Of a stretch of 13,021 nucleotides of DNA, positions 8,898 to 13,021 are shown piece by piece (the first letter of the stretch is position 1; every line of letters begins with the position of its first letter). The DNA comes from an uncultured Mollicutes bacterium (GTDB taxonomy: Bacteria > Bacillota_I > Bacilli_A > RFN20 > CAG-826): positions 1 to 13,021 of the forward strand of contig URQK01000042.1 of NCBI GenBank assembly GCA_900549975.1, in the 5' to 3' direction. The position numbers and the translations under genes were made by a program. The notes under the pieces are model-generated. The model saw nothing but the letters and a program-made list of their open reading frames with translations. It ran no database searches and had not been told where the DNA came from.

Positions 8898-8922
8898 TTG
8901 AATCCTTTTTTGGACTCAACTA
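8895..8922. terminator. Shared bidirectional terminator of the GH18 and thymidine kinase genes
   Basis: TAGTTGAATCC (8895-8905) pairs with GGACTCAACTA (8912-8922) around a T-rich loop. Read on the minus strand the single mismatch becomes G-U, giving an 11-bp stem followed by a U-rich tract (TTTCTTTTTG), so it works best for tdk. On the plus strand TTCTTTTA follows. Both genes' TAG stops are the outer ends of the stem. Confidence 0.85.
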
Positions 8923-9501
8923 TTCTTTTAGTTCATGACAATGTCTACATCTAGGTTCATAGCATTCGCTAGCGCCAACGATAATAATTGGATCATCTTT
9001 TTTGGCTGGTTCTCCATTAACAATTCTTTGTGTTTTTGTCGCTGGAGCGCCACATTTAACGCAAATTGCGGTTAATTTGGTAATGTATTCAGCTTTTGCA
9101 AGTAAATTAGCAACATTTTTAAAAGGATCACCTTTAAAGTCAGTATCTAATCCGCCAACAATAACGCGAATTCCTTTATTAGCTAAATCATCACATACAT
9201 CAACGATACCATCATCAAGAAATTGCACTTCATCAATCACAATAGCATCGACGTGTTTAGTTTTTGCTAGATGTTTATATACATCACTAGAGTGTTCAAT
9301 ATTAATTGATTTGGTATGACGTTTAGAATGTGATACTATTTCATCTTCCGAATATCGGTTATCAATTTTTGGTTTAAAGACTAGTGTGTCTTTTTTTGCG
9401 TATTCTAATCTTTTAATACGACGAATTAATTCTTCGGATTTACCAGCAAACATTGGTCCGCATATAACTTCAATCCATCCTGTTTTTGAAACTTGTTCCA
9501 T
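8920..9501 (-). CDS. tdk: Thymidine kinase, type II (TK1-like)
   Basis: Phosphorylates thymidine (and deoxyuridine) with ATP in the cytosol, for pyrimidine salvage. The 193 residues are normal for the bacterial TK1-like family. Visible elements are the P-loop GPMFAGKS (15-22), the Walker B/catalytic region IVIDEVQF with D90-E91, the GGLDTDFKGDPF segment (117-128), and a zinc site from C147-x2-C150 and C185-x2-C188. The lid and thymidine-binding loop lies near IIIVGASECYEPRC (172-185). The start at 9501 is supported by AGGTGA 5 bases upstream on the minus strand. The gene is convergent with the GH18 gene and is separated from the tandem small-peptide units by only about 57 bp, so its promoter must lie in 9502-9560. 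No oddities were seen. Confidence 0.97.
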   Translation of the reverse strand: MEQVSKTGWIEVICGPMFAGKSEELIRRIKRLEYAKKDTLVFKPKIDNRYSEDEIVSHSKRHTKSINIEHSSDVYKHLAKTKHVDAIVIDEVQFLDDGIVDVCDDLANKGIRVIVGGLDTDFKGDPFKNVANLLAKAEYITKLTAICVKCGAPATKTQRIVNGEPAKKDDPIIIVGASECYEPRCRHCHELKE

Positions 9502-9596
9502 AAAATCACCTACATTATTTTAAACCAAAAGTTAATGCGGGTCACTATTAAAATAAAATATTTTAAGTTTTTTTCGGAAAACAAAAAAACTGCCAC

Positions 9597-9602
9597 TATA
9601 TT
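9597..9602 (+). promoter_or_regulatory. Candidate promoter of peptide mRNA, unit A
   Basis: TATATT (9597-9602) is a good -10 box. The nearest -35, TTCGGA at 9573-9578 with 18-bp spacing, is weak. The sequence ACTATATTATTAATGAG is identical in both units, and transcription from about 9609 to the terminator would give a ~256-nt RNA. Inferred only from sequence and conservation. Confidence 0.4.
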
Positions 9603-9646
9603 ATTAATGAGCAGGTGAAAAAGTCTTACGGTTAGGAGGATAAACT

Positions 9647-9682
9647 GTGTTTATCATTATCAAGGGAGATGTATTTACTTGA
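9647..9682 (+). CDS. Candidate 11-codon leader peptide, unit A
   Basis: GTG start with a perfect AGGAGG (9634-9639) 7 bases upstream, the best ribosome binding site in the unit. It encodes MFIIIKGDVFT and stops inside the right arm of the leader hairpin. Unit B keeps the same AGGAGG-7-GTG arrangement and begins MFVVIK. Translation would run through the left hairpin arm, so a coupling or attenuation role is possible. Whether the peptide is really made is unknown. Confidence 0.4.
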   Translation: MFIIIKGDVFT

Positions 9683-9687
9683 TAATG
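9655..9687 (+). ncRNA. Leader hairpin of peptide mRNA, unit A
   Basis: CATTATCAAG (9655-9664) and CTTGATAATG (9678-9687) form a perfect 10-bp stem with a 13-base loop, 28 bases upstream of the peptide start codon. In unit B the one change in the stem turns A-U into G-U, keeping the pairing on the plus-strand RNA only. Confidence 0.7.
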
Positions 9688-9715
9688 TTGGTACTTAGTT
9701 ATATATCGGAGCATT

Positions 9716-9790
9716 ATGGAAGATTTGCTTTTCCTGGCTCTCGTCATCATTCTAGCTTTAATTAGCAAAGATAAGTCGAAAAAAAGATAA
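9716..9790 (+). CDS. 24-residue hydrophobic peptide, toxin-like, unit A
   Basis: Encodes a short acidic start (MED), an uninterrupted hydrophobic run of about 13 residues (LLFLALVIILALI) and a basic tail (SKDKSKKR). This is the general form of type I toxins that insert in the membrane (Fst, Ldr, TxpA or holin-like toxin classes). It is shorter than Fst (~33 residues), and I cannot assign it to a known family. GGAG at 9708-9711 sits 4 bases before the ATG, a tight spacing suggesting weak or controlled initiation. The leader region just upstream pairs with the region just after the stop codon, so the open reading frame may sit in a closed RNA loop. The second copy differs only K22Q. Alternative: a small membrane regulator rather than a toxin. 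Confidence 0.72.
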   Translation: MEDLLFLALVIILALISKDKSKKR

Positions 9791-9798
9791 TAACTAAT

Positions 9799-9811
9799 GC
9801 TACCGACACTA
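9799..9811 (+). repeat. 13-bp direct repeat, left copy, unit A
   Basis: GCTACCGACACTA lies 8 bases after the peptide stop codon and recurs at 9866-9878, flanking the terminator. In the proposed scheme this copy is in the peptide mRNA. It is complementary to the 5' end of an RNA started on the opposite strand at the right copy, as with direct repeats in the pAD1 par locus. Confidence 0.8.
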
Positions 9812-9826
9812 GTAAATATTTTTCCT

Positions 9827-9877
9827 AATTAAAGGGCCAGTGATTCACAGTCACTGGCCTTTTTCGCTACCGACACT
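9827..9877 (-). ncRNA. Candidate antisense RNA, unit A
   Basis: On the minus strand TTGTAA (9904-9909) and TAAACT (9881-9886), 17 bp apart, form a plausible promoter that is fully kept in unit B. Transcription would start near 9874-9877, run through the right direct repeat, and end after the hairpin at 9835-9859 (U-tract CCCTTTAATT is weak). This gives an RNA of roughly 45-55 nt, complementary to the peptide mRNA terminator and, through the repeat, to a second site after the peptide gene. Existence is inferred, not shown. Confidence 0.5.
9835..9864. terminator. Terminator hairpin of unit A (possibly bidirectional)
   Basis: GGCCAGTGA (9835-9843) pairs perfectly with TCACTGGCC (9851-9859) around the loop TTCACAG, followed by TTTTT (9860-9864). 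This is a strong plus-strand terminator for the peptide mRNA. The minus strand has a shorter U-tract. Confidence 0.9.
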
Positions 9878-9878
9878 A
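9866..9878 (+). repeat. 13-bp direct repeat, right copy, unit A
   Basis: Second GCTACCGACACTA, immediately after the terminator T-run. It overlaps the predicted 5' end of the minus-strand antisense RNA. Confidence 0.8.
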
Positions 9879-9969
9879 TTAGTTTATGCTATGAATTAGC
9901 AAATTACAATAGTTTATGTAAATTTATGTGAATTTTAAGTTTGTTTTCGGAAAATAAAACACCGCCCAC

Positions 9970-9975
9970 TATATT
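9970..9975 (+). promoter_or_regulatory. Candidate promoter of peptide mRNA, unit B
   Basis: TATATT (9970-9975) with weak TTCGGA (9946-9951) 18 bp upstream, the same geometry as in unit A. Confidence 0.4.
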
Positions 9976-10019
9976 ATTAATGAGCAGGTGAAAAAGTCTG
10001 CCGGTTAGGAGGAACAATA

Positions 10020-10040
10020 GTGTTTGTCGTTATCAAGTGA
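10020..10040 (+). CDS. Candidate 6-codon leader peptide, unit B
   Basis: GTG start 7 bases after AGGAGG (10007-10012). It encodes MFVVIK and stops with a TGA just after the left arm of the leader hairpin. The ribosome site and first codons match the unit A leader (I to V changes), though the bases between them differ. The 3' part of the unit A reading frame is lost here, so if selected, it is the start and first six codons that matter. Confidence 0.4.
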   Translation: MFVVIK

Positions 10041-10060
10041 GATGTATTTACTTGATAATG
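10028..10060 (+). ncRNA. Leader hairpin of peptide mRNA, unit B
   Basis: CGTTATCAAG (10028-10037) and CTTGATAATG (10051-10060) form a 10-bp stem with one G-U pair (g10029 with t10059) in place of the A-U pair of unit A. Confidence 0.7.
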
Positions 10061-10088
10061 TTGGTACTTAGTTATATATCGGAGTATT

Positions 10089-10163
10089 ATGGAAGATTTA
10101 CTTTTCCTGGCTCTCGTCATCATTCTAGCTTTAATTAGCAAAGATAAGTCACAAAAAAGATAG
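10089..10163 (+). CDS. 24-residue hydrophobic peptide, toxin-like, unit B
   Basis: Second copy of the small hydrophobic peptide gene, encoding MEDLLFLALVIILALI and then SKDKSQKR. Compared with unit A it has two silent changes, one K22Q change and a TAG in place of TAA, so the peptide has been kept nearly intact since duplication. GGAG at 10081-10084 lies 4 bases before the ATG. It shares the leader hairpin, direct repeats and terminator layout of unit A but has a different terminator loop, which could give it its own antisense partner. Toxin identity rests on shape and context only, and no family was recognised. Confidence 0.72.
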   Translation: MEDLLFLALVIILALISKDKSQKR

Positions 10164-10171
10164 TAACTAAT

Positions 10172-10184
10172 GCTACCGACACTA
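10172..10184 (+). repeat. 13-bp direct repeat, left copy, unit B
   Basis: GCTACCGACACTA, identical in sequence and position to the left repeat of unit A, 8 bases after the peptide stop codon. Confidence 0.8.
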
Positions 10185-10199
10185 GTAAATATTTTTCCT

Positions 10200-10250
10200 A
10201 ATTAAAAGGCCAGTGACTAGGACTCACTGACCTTTTTCGCTACCGACACT
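10200..10250 (-). ncRNA. Candidate antisense RNA, unit B
   Basis: The minus-strand promoter candidate TTGTAA (10277-10282), 17 bp, TAAACT (10254-10259) matches unit A. The RNA would start near 10247-10250, cross the right repeat and end after the hairpin. The U-tract CCTTTTAATT is slightly better than in unit A. On this strand the one altered stem pair is G-U, while on the plus strand it is C-A, which favours a functional minus-strand RNA. Confidence 0.5.
10208..10237. terminator. Terminator hairpin of unit B (possibly bidirectional)
   Basis: GGCCAGTGA (10208-10216) pairs with TCACTGACC (10224-10232) with one C-A mismatch on the plus strand (G-U on the minus). The loop is CTAGGAC, followed by TTTTT (10233-10237). 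The loop differs at five of seven positions from unit A. Confidence 0.88.
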
Positions 10251-10251
10251 A
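10239..10251 (+). repeat. 13-bp direct repeat, right copy, unit B
   Basis: Fourth GCTACCGACACTA of the window, just after the unit B terminator and upstream of the minus-strand promoter candidate. Confidence 0.8.
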
Positions 10252-10386
10252 TTAGTTTATGCTATGAATTAGAAAATTACAATAGTCTATGTAAAATTAT
10301 ATGAATTTTTTAGTTGAATAAGTAAATGTAACAACCGCTAAAATTACCATTAACACAAAAGTAATATCAAATAAGATAAATCAACA

Positions 10387-10414
10387 TTGAATTAAATTTT
10401 TCTTGTTTTATAAT
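10387..10414 (+). promoter_or_regulatory. Sigma-A-type promoter of the MATE gene
   Basis: TTGAAT (10387-10392), 16 bp, consensus TATAAT (10409-10414), ending 20 bp before the ATG at 10435. It is the best consensus promoter in the window. Confidence 0.7.
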
Positions 10415-10434
10415 TCATCCGTTGAGGTGGAATT

Positions 10435-11853
10435 ATGAACGCTTTTAAGAAAATGTTTCAACCAATAGATTTAACAAAGAATAAACCTTATAAAGTAATG
10501 CTTGCATTTGCTTTACCAGTGTTTTTATCTTTACTATTATCTAACGCTTTTTCGCTTATCAATTCTTTAGTTCTTAAAGTAACAGTGGGAGGTAACGCAG
10601 TTACTTCCATTAGTGCGACAGGAAGTATATCAGTTATTTTGTTTAATTTTGCATATGGATGTAGTAATGGCTTTTCAGTGATTTCCGCTAATAAAAGAGG
10701 GGAACATAATGAAAATGCCATCAAGAAGATATTTATTAATGCATTGTTTTTGGTCTTTTTAATAGGAATTATCATTACTATTATAGGACTAATATTTTAT
10801 AAAGATTTAATTGCCTTTTTAAAAGTAGATGCAATATATGTTGATATGGCGGAACAATATTATCATCTCATTTTATTGATGTTTGTTTTTATGTTACTAA
10901 GTAATTATTTATCACATTTTTTACGTAGCATGGGTGATTCAATTTTCCCTTTATTTATATCTATTATTACAACTATAAGTAATATTGCTTTTGCATTCTT
11001 ATTGACTGGAGTAATTAAATTAAATACTCGAGGTGTGGCAATTGCAACAGCATTATCAAATGTAGTTAATGTTGTTATTTCTTTTATTTATATTTTTAAA
11101 AAATACTCTTTTGTTAAATTTGGTTTTAAAGAGATAAAACTAGAAACAAATATTATTAAAGACTTGTTGAAAATGGGATTGCCATTAGGATTTCAATGGT
11201 CAATCTTATTTATTGGAAGTTTTATACAAAGTAGAACAATAAATGGCTTTGGACGCTTTGCTACTAAAGCAGTAAGTTGTTATGCACCAATTGAAACATA
11301 TTTAACAATTCCTTTTTCTTCACTTTCAACAACAACTTTAGCTTTCATATCTCAAAATTATGGGGCAAATAACAAAACTAGAATTAGGCAAGGAATAAAG
11401 ACATCATTAACAATTGTATTAATTGCTTATTTGATTGTTGGTATTGCTGGATTTAGCATTTATAAATATACACCTTATATTTTCTTACCAAAAGAAGATG
11501 TAAATGATGAAGTAATATATTTTACTGCAACTTATTTAAAAGTGTTGATACCATGTCTAATTTTGCAAGGCTGTTTGACTTCGTTTAGATCAACTTTATT
11601 AGGAATTAAAAAACCACTTATCCCTCTTATTAGCGGAATAGGTGAATTATTAGCAAGAATTTCTATATGCTTATTTTTACCTAGTATAATTGATGCTAGT
11701 AACCCAATTAGTCACAAAGCCTATTTAGGAATTTGTTTTGCTACGCCAAGTGCTTGGCTAGTTAGTTTTTTAATTATGGGAATAAGTGTAATTTATTTTG
11801 TTTTTATAAAAAAAGAGCAAGTAACAAGACTTGCTCAAGATGATAATAATTAG
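10435..11853 (+). CDS. MATE-family efflux transporter
   Basis: Multidrug/toxic-compound extrusion type exporter, driven by a Na+ or H+ gradient in the cytoplasmic membrane. The substrate is unknown. The 472 residues are normal for the family and are dominated by about 12 hydrophobic segments arranged as two MatE halves (roughly 20-180 and 245-410). Recognisable stretches are the N-terminal ALPVFLSLLLSNAF (26-39), the YGCSNGFSVISANKRGE region near 75-90, LSNYLSHFLRSMGD in the first half, and TLAFISQNYGANNKTRIRQG in the second half, which repeats the SxNxGAxN-type motif. The ATG at 10435 follows GAGGTGG and a consensus promoter. It is a single gene whose stop overlaps the convergent dehydrogenase stop by 4 bp. 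No plus-strand terminator is seen, so its transcript may run antisense into the next gene. Confidence 0.92.
   Translation: MNAFKKMFQPIDLTKNKPYKVMLAFALPVFLSLLLSNAFSLINSLVLKVTVGGNAVTSISATGSISVILFNFAYGCSNGFSVISANKRGEHNENAIKKIFINALFLVFLIGIIITIIGLIFYKDLIAFLKVDAIYVDMAEQYYHLILLMFVFMLLSNYLSHFLRSMGDSIFPLFISIITTISNIAFAFLLTGVIKLNTRGVAIATALSNVVNVVISFIYIFKKYSFVKFGFKEIKLETNIIKDLLKMGLPLGFQWSILFIGSFIQSRTINGFGRFATKAVSCYAPIETYLTIPFSSLSTTTLAFISQNYGANNKTRIRQGIKTSLTIVLIAYLIVGIAGFSIYKYTPYIFLPKEDVNDEVIYFTATYLKVLIPCLILQGCLTSFRSTLLGIKKPLIPLISGIGELLARISICLFLPSIIDASNPISHKAYLGICFATPSAWLVSFLIMGISVIYFVFIKKEQVTRLAQDDNN
11808..11836 (-). terminator. Terminator of the dehydrogenase gene, inside the MATE 3' end
   Basis: On the minus strand GAGCAAGT and ACTTGCTC (plus 11815-11822 and 11829-11836) form a perfect 8-bp stem with a 6-base loop, followed by seven Ts (plus A-run 11808-11814). 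The hairpin lies within the last codons of the convergent MATE gene. Confidence 0.85.
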
Positions 11854-12614
11854 TTACTTTCTGTACCACGAGTGGCTAAATGTCTTCCACCATCAACAAT
11901 TAAGTCGTGGCCAGTAATAAATCTAGCTTTATCAGAGGCTAAGAACATAATAGCGTTAGTAATGTCACGTGGAGAAGGTGTCATATGTAAGTAGTTAGTA
12001 TGACTTAAATCTCCGCCAGTGGCGTTTTGCGTTGGAATCATACCTGGACATACGCAGTTTACGTTAATACCAAATTTACCAACTTCTTTAGCCATTGATT
12101 TGCTCATAGATAATACTGCACCTTTAGAAGCACTATATTCACTATGCATAACATGTCCTTCTAATCCGACTACAGAAGAAGTATTAATAATTTTACCACC
12201 ATGTTTTGCTTCAATCATATATTGTGCACATTTGCGACAAAAATAGAATGTGCCAAATAAATTAACTCCAATAACATTTTGGAACACTTCGTCACTTTGC
12301 TCGTAAAATAAATGACGATTTTTTCTTGCAGAGCCACCAGCAAGATTAACTAAGATATCAATTCTTCCAAAATCTTTAATGATTTGATCAACACAAGCAT
12401 TAACTTCGGCAGAATGCAAAATATTAACAACATAAAGTTTAGCTTCTCCGCCAAGTTCTTTAACTTCTTCAATTACTTTTTTACCTAATTCTTCATTGAA
12501 GTCTACAACCGCCACTTTAGCACCACATTTTGCAAATTCTTTAACACAATCTGAACCAATGCCTCCTGCTCCTCCTGTAACAATTACAACTTTGTTTTTA
12601 AATTCGTTTTCCAT
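11850..12614 (-). CDS. Short-chain dehydrogenase/reductase (SDR, classical FabG-like)
   Basis: NAD(P)-dependent oxidoreductase acting in the cytosol on an unknown alcohol or ketone. Classical SDR motifs are all present in the 254-residue form: TGGAGGIG (13-20), an aspartate at the end of beta-2 (VVDF, D38) that favours NAD(H), NLAGG (90-94), N118, S146/S147, the catalytic Y160-x3-K164 and CPGMIPT (189-195), with VDGG near the C-terminus. I start at 12614 because AGGAAAGGG lies just upstream on the minus strand. An upstream in-frame ATG at 12671 would add 19 residues with no ribosome site and no SDR homology. It is divergent from an AraC-type regulator, which may control it. Sugar-alcohol or sugar-acid oxidation is possible but unproven. 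Confidence 0.92.
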   Translation of the reverse strand: MENEFKNKVVIVTGGAGGIGSDCVKEFAKCGAKVAVVDFNEELGKKVIEEVKELGGEAKLYVVNILHSAEVNACVDQIIKDFGRIDILVNLAGGSARKNRHLFYEQSDEVFQNVIGVNLFGTFYFCRKCAQYMIEAKHGGKIINTSSVVGLEGHVMHSEYSASKGAVLSMSKSMAKEVGKFGINVNCVCPGMIPTQNATGGDLSHTNYLHMTPSPRDITNAIMFLASDKARFITGHDLIVDGGRHLATRGTESN

Positions 12615-12638
12615 AATTTTTCCCTTTCCTATAAAACT

Positions 12639-12644
12639 AGTATA
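12639..12644 (-). promoter_or_regulatory. Possible -10 box of the dehydrogenase gene
   Basis: TATACT on the minus strand, 24 bp before the chosen start codon. The -35 region (TTTTAA, 16 bp upstream) is poor, as expected if the gene needs an activator such as the divergent AraC-type protein. Confidence 0.35.
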
Positions 12645-12693
12645 AAAAGTGAGGATGTTTTTAAAATACAAATAATGTTTATTTTTATAAAAT

Positions 12694-12722
12694 TTGCTTT
12701 TTTTCTTTTTATGTTTTATTAT
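12694..12722 (+). promoter_or_regulatory. Possible promoter of the AraC-type gene
   Basis: TTGCTT (12694-12699), 17 bp, TATTAT (12717-12722). It would give a 5' leader of only about 10 nt before the ATG at 12740, starting at the ribosome binding site, so a start further upstream is also possible. Confidence 0.3.
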
Positions 12723-12739
12723 AAATTTGGAGATAACTT

Positions 12740-13021
12740 ATGGAAAACATTTTTATTAGCAATGTGAAATCAATAACTTGTCCATTTTCTTCTGCTGGGT
12801 CAGGTGGCAAGAGAGTAAATAGAACTAATCATGCAATTATATTTAAATTCGAGGGAGAAACTATTTATTCTTCTAATCATAAAACATATATTTCGAATGC
12901 AGAAAATATTGCTTTTTTACCTAAAGATTGTAATTATTCTTGGAAATCACAGGTTGAAGGACACTTTTATTCTATAGAGTTTGAAGGAAATATTGATATA
13001 GCTGAAATAAAAATGTTTAAA
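12740..13021 (+). CDS. AraC-family transcriptional regulator, N-terminal part (3' end outside window)
   Basis: The first 94 codons are visible and open to the window edge. They have no helix-turn-helix yet but match the cupin-like ligand-sensing domain of AraC regulators: a HAIIFKFEGET stretch (about 31-41), then AENIAFLPKDCNYSWKS (about 54-70) and GHFYSIEFEG. This pattern is typical of sugar-responsive AraC proteins of Bacillota. The ATG at 12740 is preceded by GGAG (12729-12732) with 7-base spacing. It is divergent from the dehydrogenase gene with 125 bp between starts, a usual arrangement for a regulator and its target. Assignment rests on the sensor domain only, and the DNA-binding domain should be in the next ~200 codons. 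Confidence 0.75.
   Translation, partial: MENIFISNVKSITCPFSSAGSGGKRVNRTNHAIIFKFEGETIYSSNHKTYISNAENIAFLPKDCNYSWKSQVEGHFYSIEFEGNIDIAEIKMFK

Larger units (their letters stand above)
9558..9930 (+). repeat. Tandem repeat unit A: type I toxin-antitoxin-like locus, copy 1
   Basis: First of two directly repeated ~373-bp units between tdk and the MATE gene. In order it holds a candidate promoter, a leader with a strong Shine-Dalgarno and hairpin, a 24-codon hydrophobic peptide gene, a 13-bp direct repeat, a terminator hairpin, the second 13-bp direct repeat, and a leftward-facing candidate promoter. The unit boundary is approximate, set by the shared ATTTTAAG...TTTTCGGAAAA start (9560 in this copy, 9932 in the other). 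Confidence 0.9.
9931..10312 (+). repeat. Tandem repeat unit B: type I toxin-antitoxin-like locus, copy 2
   Basis: Second copy, about 373 bp downstream of the first in the same orientation, with every element kept in the same order and spacing. Differences cluster in the leader just before the GTG micro-ORF and in the terminator loop. The peptide gene has four base changes and one amino-acid change. No transposase, integrase or terminal inverted repeat is seen, so a local duplication is the simplest origin. After its end, positions 10313-10434 hold only AT-rich sequence and the MATE promoter. Confidence 0.9.

Noticed and set aside
9002..9319. Open frame of 105 codons on + opposite tdk
   Set aside because: Antisense to conserved thymidine kinase motifs, with no recognisable product.
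9669..9698. ATG frame MYLLDNVGT in the leader loop, identical in both units (also 10042-10071)
   Set aside because: The purine-rich sequence touches the ATG directly, too close for a ribosome site. Conservation is explained by the hairpin and long-range stem it overlaps.
9609..9715. Metabolite riboswitch or T-box in the small-peptide leader
   Set aside because: No known aptamer or T-box core sequence was recognised. The structure is explained by a simple hairpin and pairing around the gene, and it precedes a 24-codon peptide in both copies.
9558..10312. CRISPR array or insertion sequence as explanation for the repeats
   Set aside because: There are only two long units, no short regular repeat-spacer pattern, no terminal inverted repeats and no transposase frame.
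10488..10775. Open frame of 95 codons on - inside the MATE gene
   Set aside because: Shadow of a conserved membrane protein gene with a good promoter and ribosome site.
12019..12246. Open frame of 75 codons on + inside the dehydrogenase gene
   Set aside because: Antisense to SDR catalytic motifs.
1..13021. tRNA or rRNA genes
   Set aside because: No cloverleaf with GGTTCRA-type arms and no rRNA-like stretch was noticed on either strand.

Overview
The window is AT-rich (roughly 30% G+C by eye) and densely packed, with strong GGAGG-type ribosome binding sites. TGA acts as a normal stop codon and tryptophan is encoded by TGG, so this is not the mycoplasma code. The mix of an Msm/Mal-type sugar importer, a SleL/YaaH-like LysM-GH18 protein, type II thymidine kinase and an AraC regulator points to a low-GC Bacillota, probably Bacilli or Erysipelotrichia near the Mollicutes. 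The unusually long, insertion-bearing transporter ATPase recalls mycoplasmal homologues. Genus-level assignment is not possible from this alone.

Positions 2-7437 (+) form one carbohydrate-uptake and breakdown operon, cut at the left edge. It holds two ABC permeases, an insertion-rich MalK/MsmK-type ATPase, a GH36 alpha-galactosidase, a GH43-like hydrolase and an SGNH/SASA-type esterase lipoprotein. Genes overlap or lie within 15 bp of each other, and a Rho-independent terminator follows at 7469-7508. The likely logic is deacetylation of a glycan outside the cell, import of oligosaccharides, then removal of alpha-galactosyl and GH43-sensitive residues in the cytoplasm. The solute-binding protein is presumably upstream of the window.

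Positions 7614-9501 hold a LysM-LysM-GH18 (SleL/YaaH-like) gene on + and a thymidine kinase gene on -. They converge on one hairpin whose stem contains both stop codons.

Positions 9558-10312 are the most unusual part. This stretch has no conventional gene and consists of two tandem ~373-bp units. Each unit encodes a 24-residue hydrophobic peptide with a basic tail, behind a structured leader, and ends in a terminator hairpin flanked by a 13-bp direct repeat. A conserved candidate promoter on the opposite strand faces the terminator. The layout resembles type I toxin-antitoxin loci of the Fst/par kind. The two copies keep their stems but differ in terminator-loop sequence. I found no known family that matches the peptide from memory.

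Positions 10435-13021 hold a MATE-family transporter (+), a convergent short-chain dehydrogenase (-) whose terminator lies inside the MATE gene's 3' end, and the divergent start of an AraC-family regulator (+) cut by the right edge.
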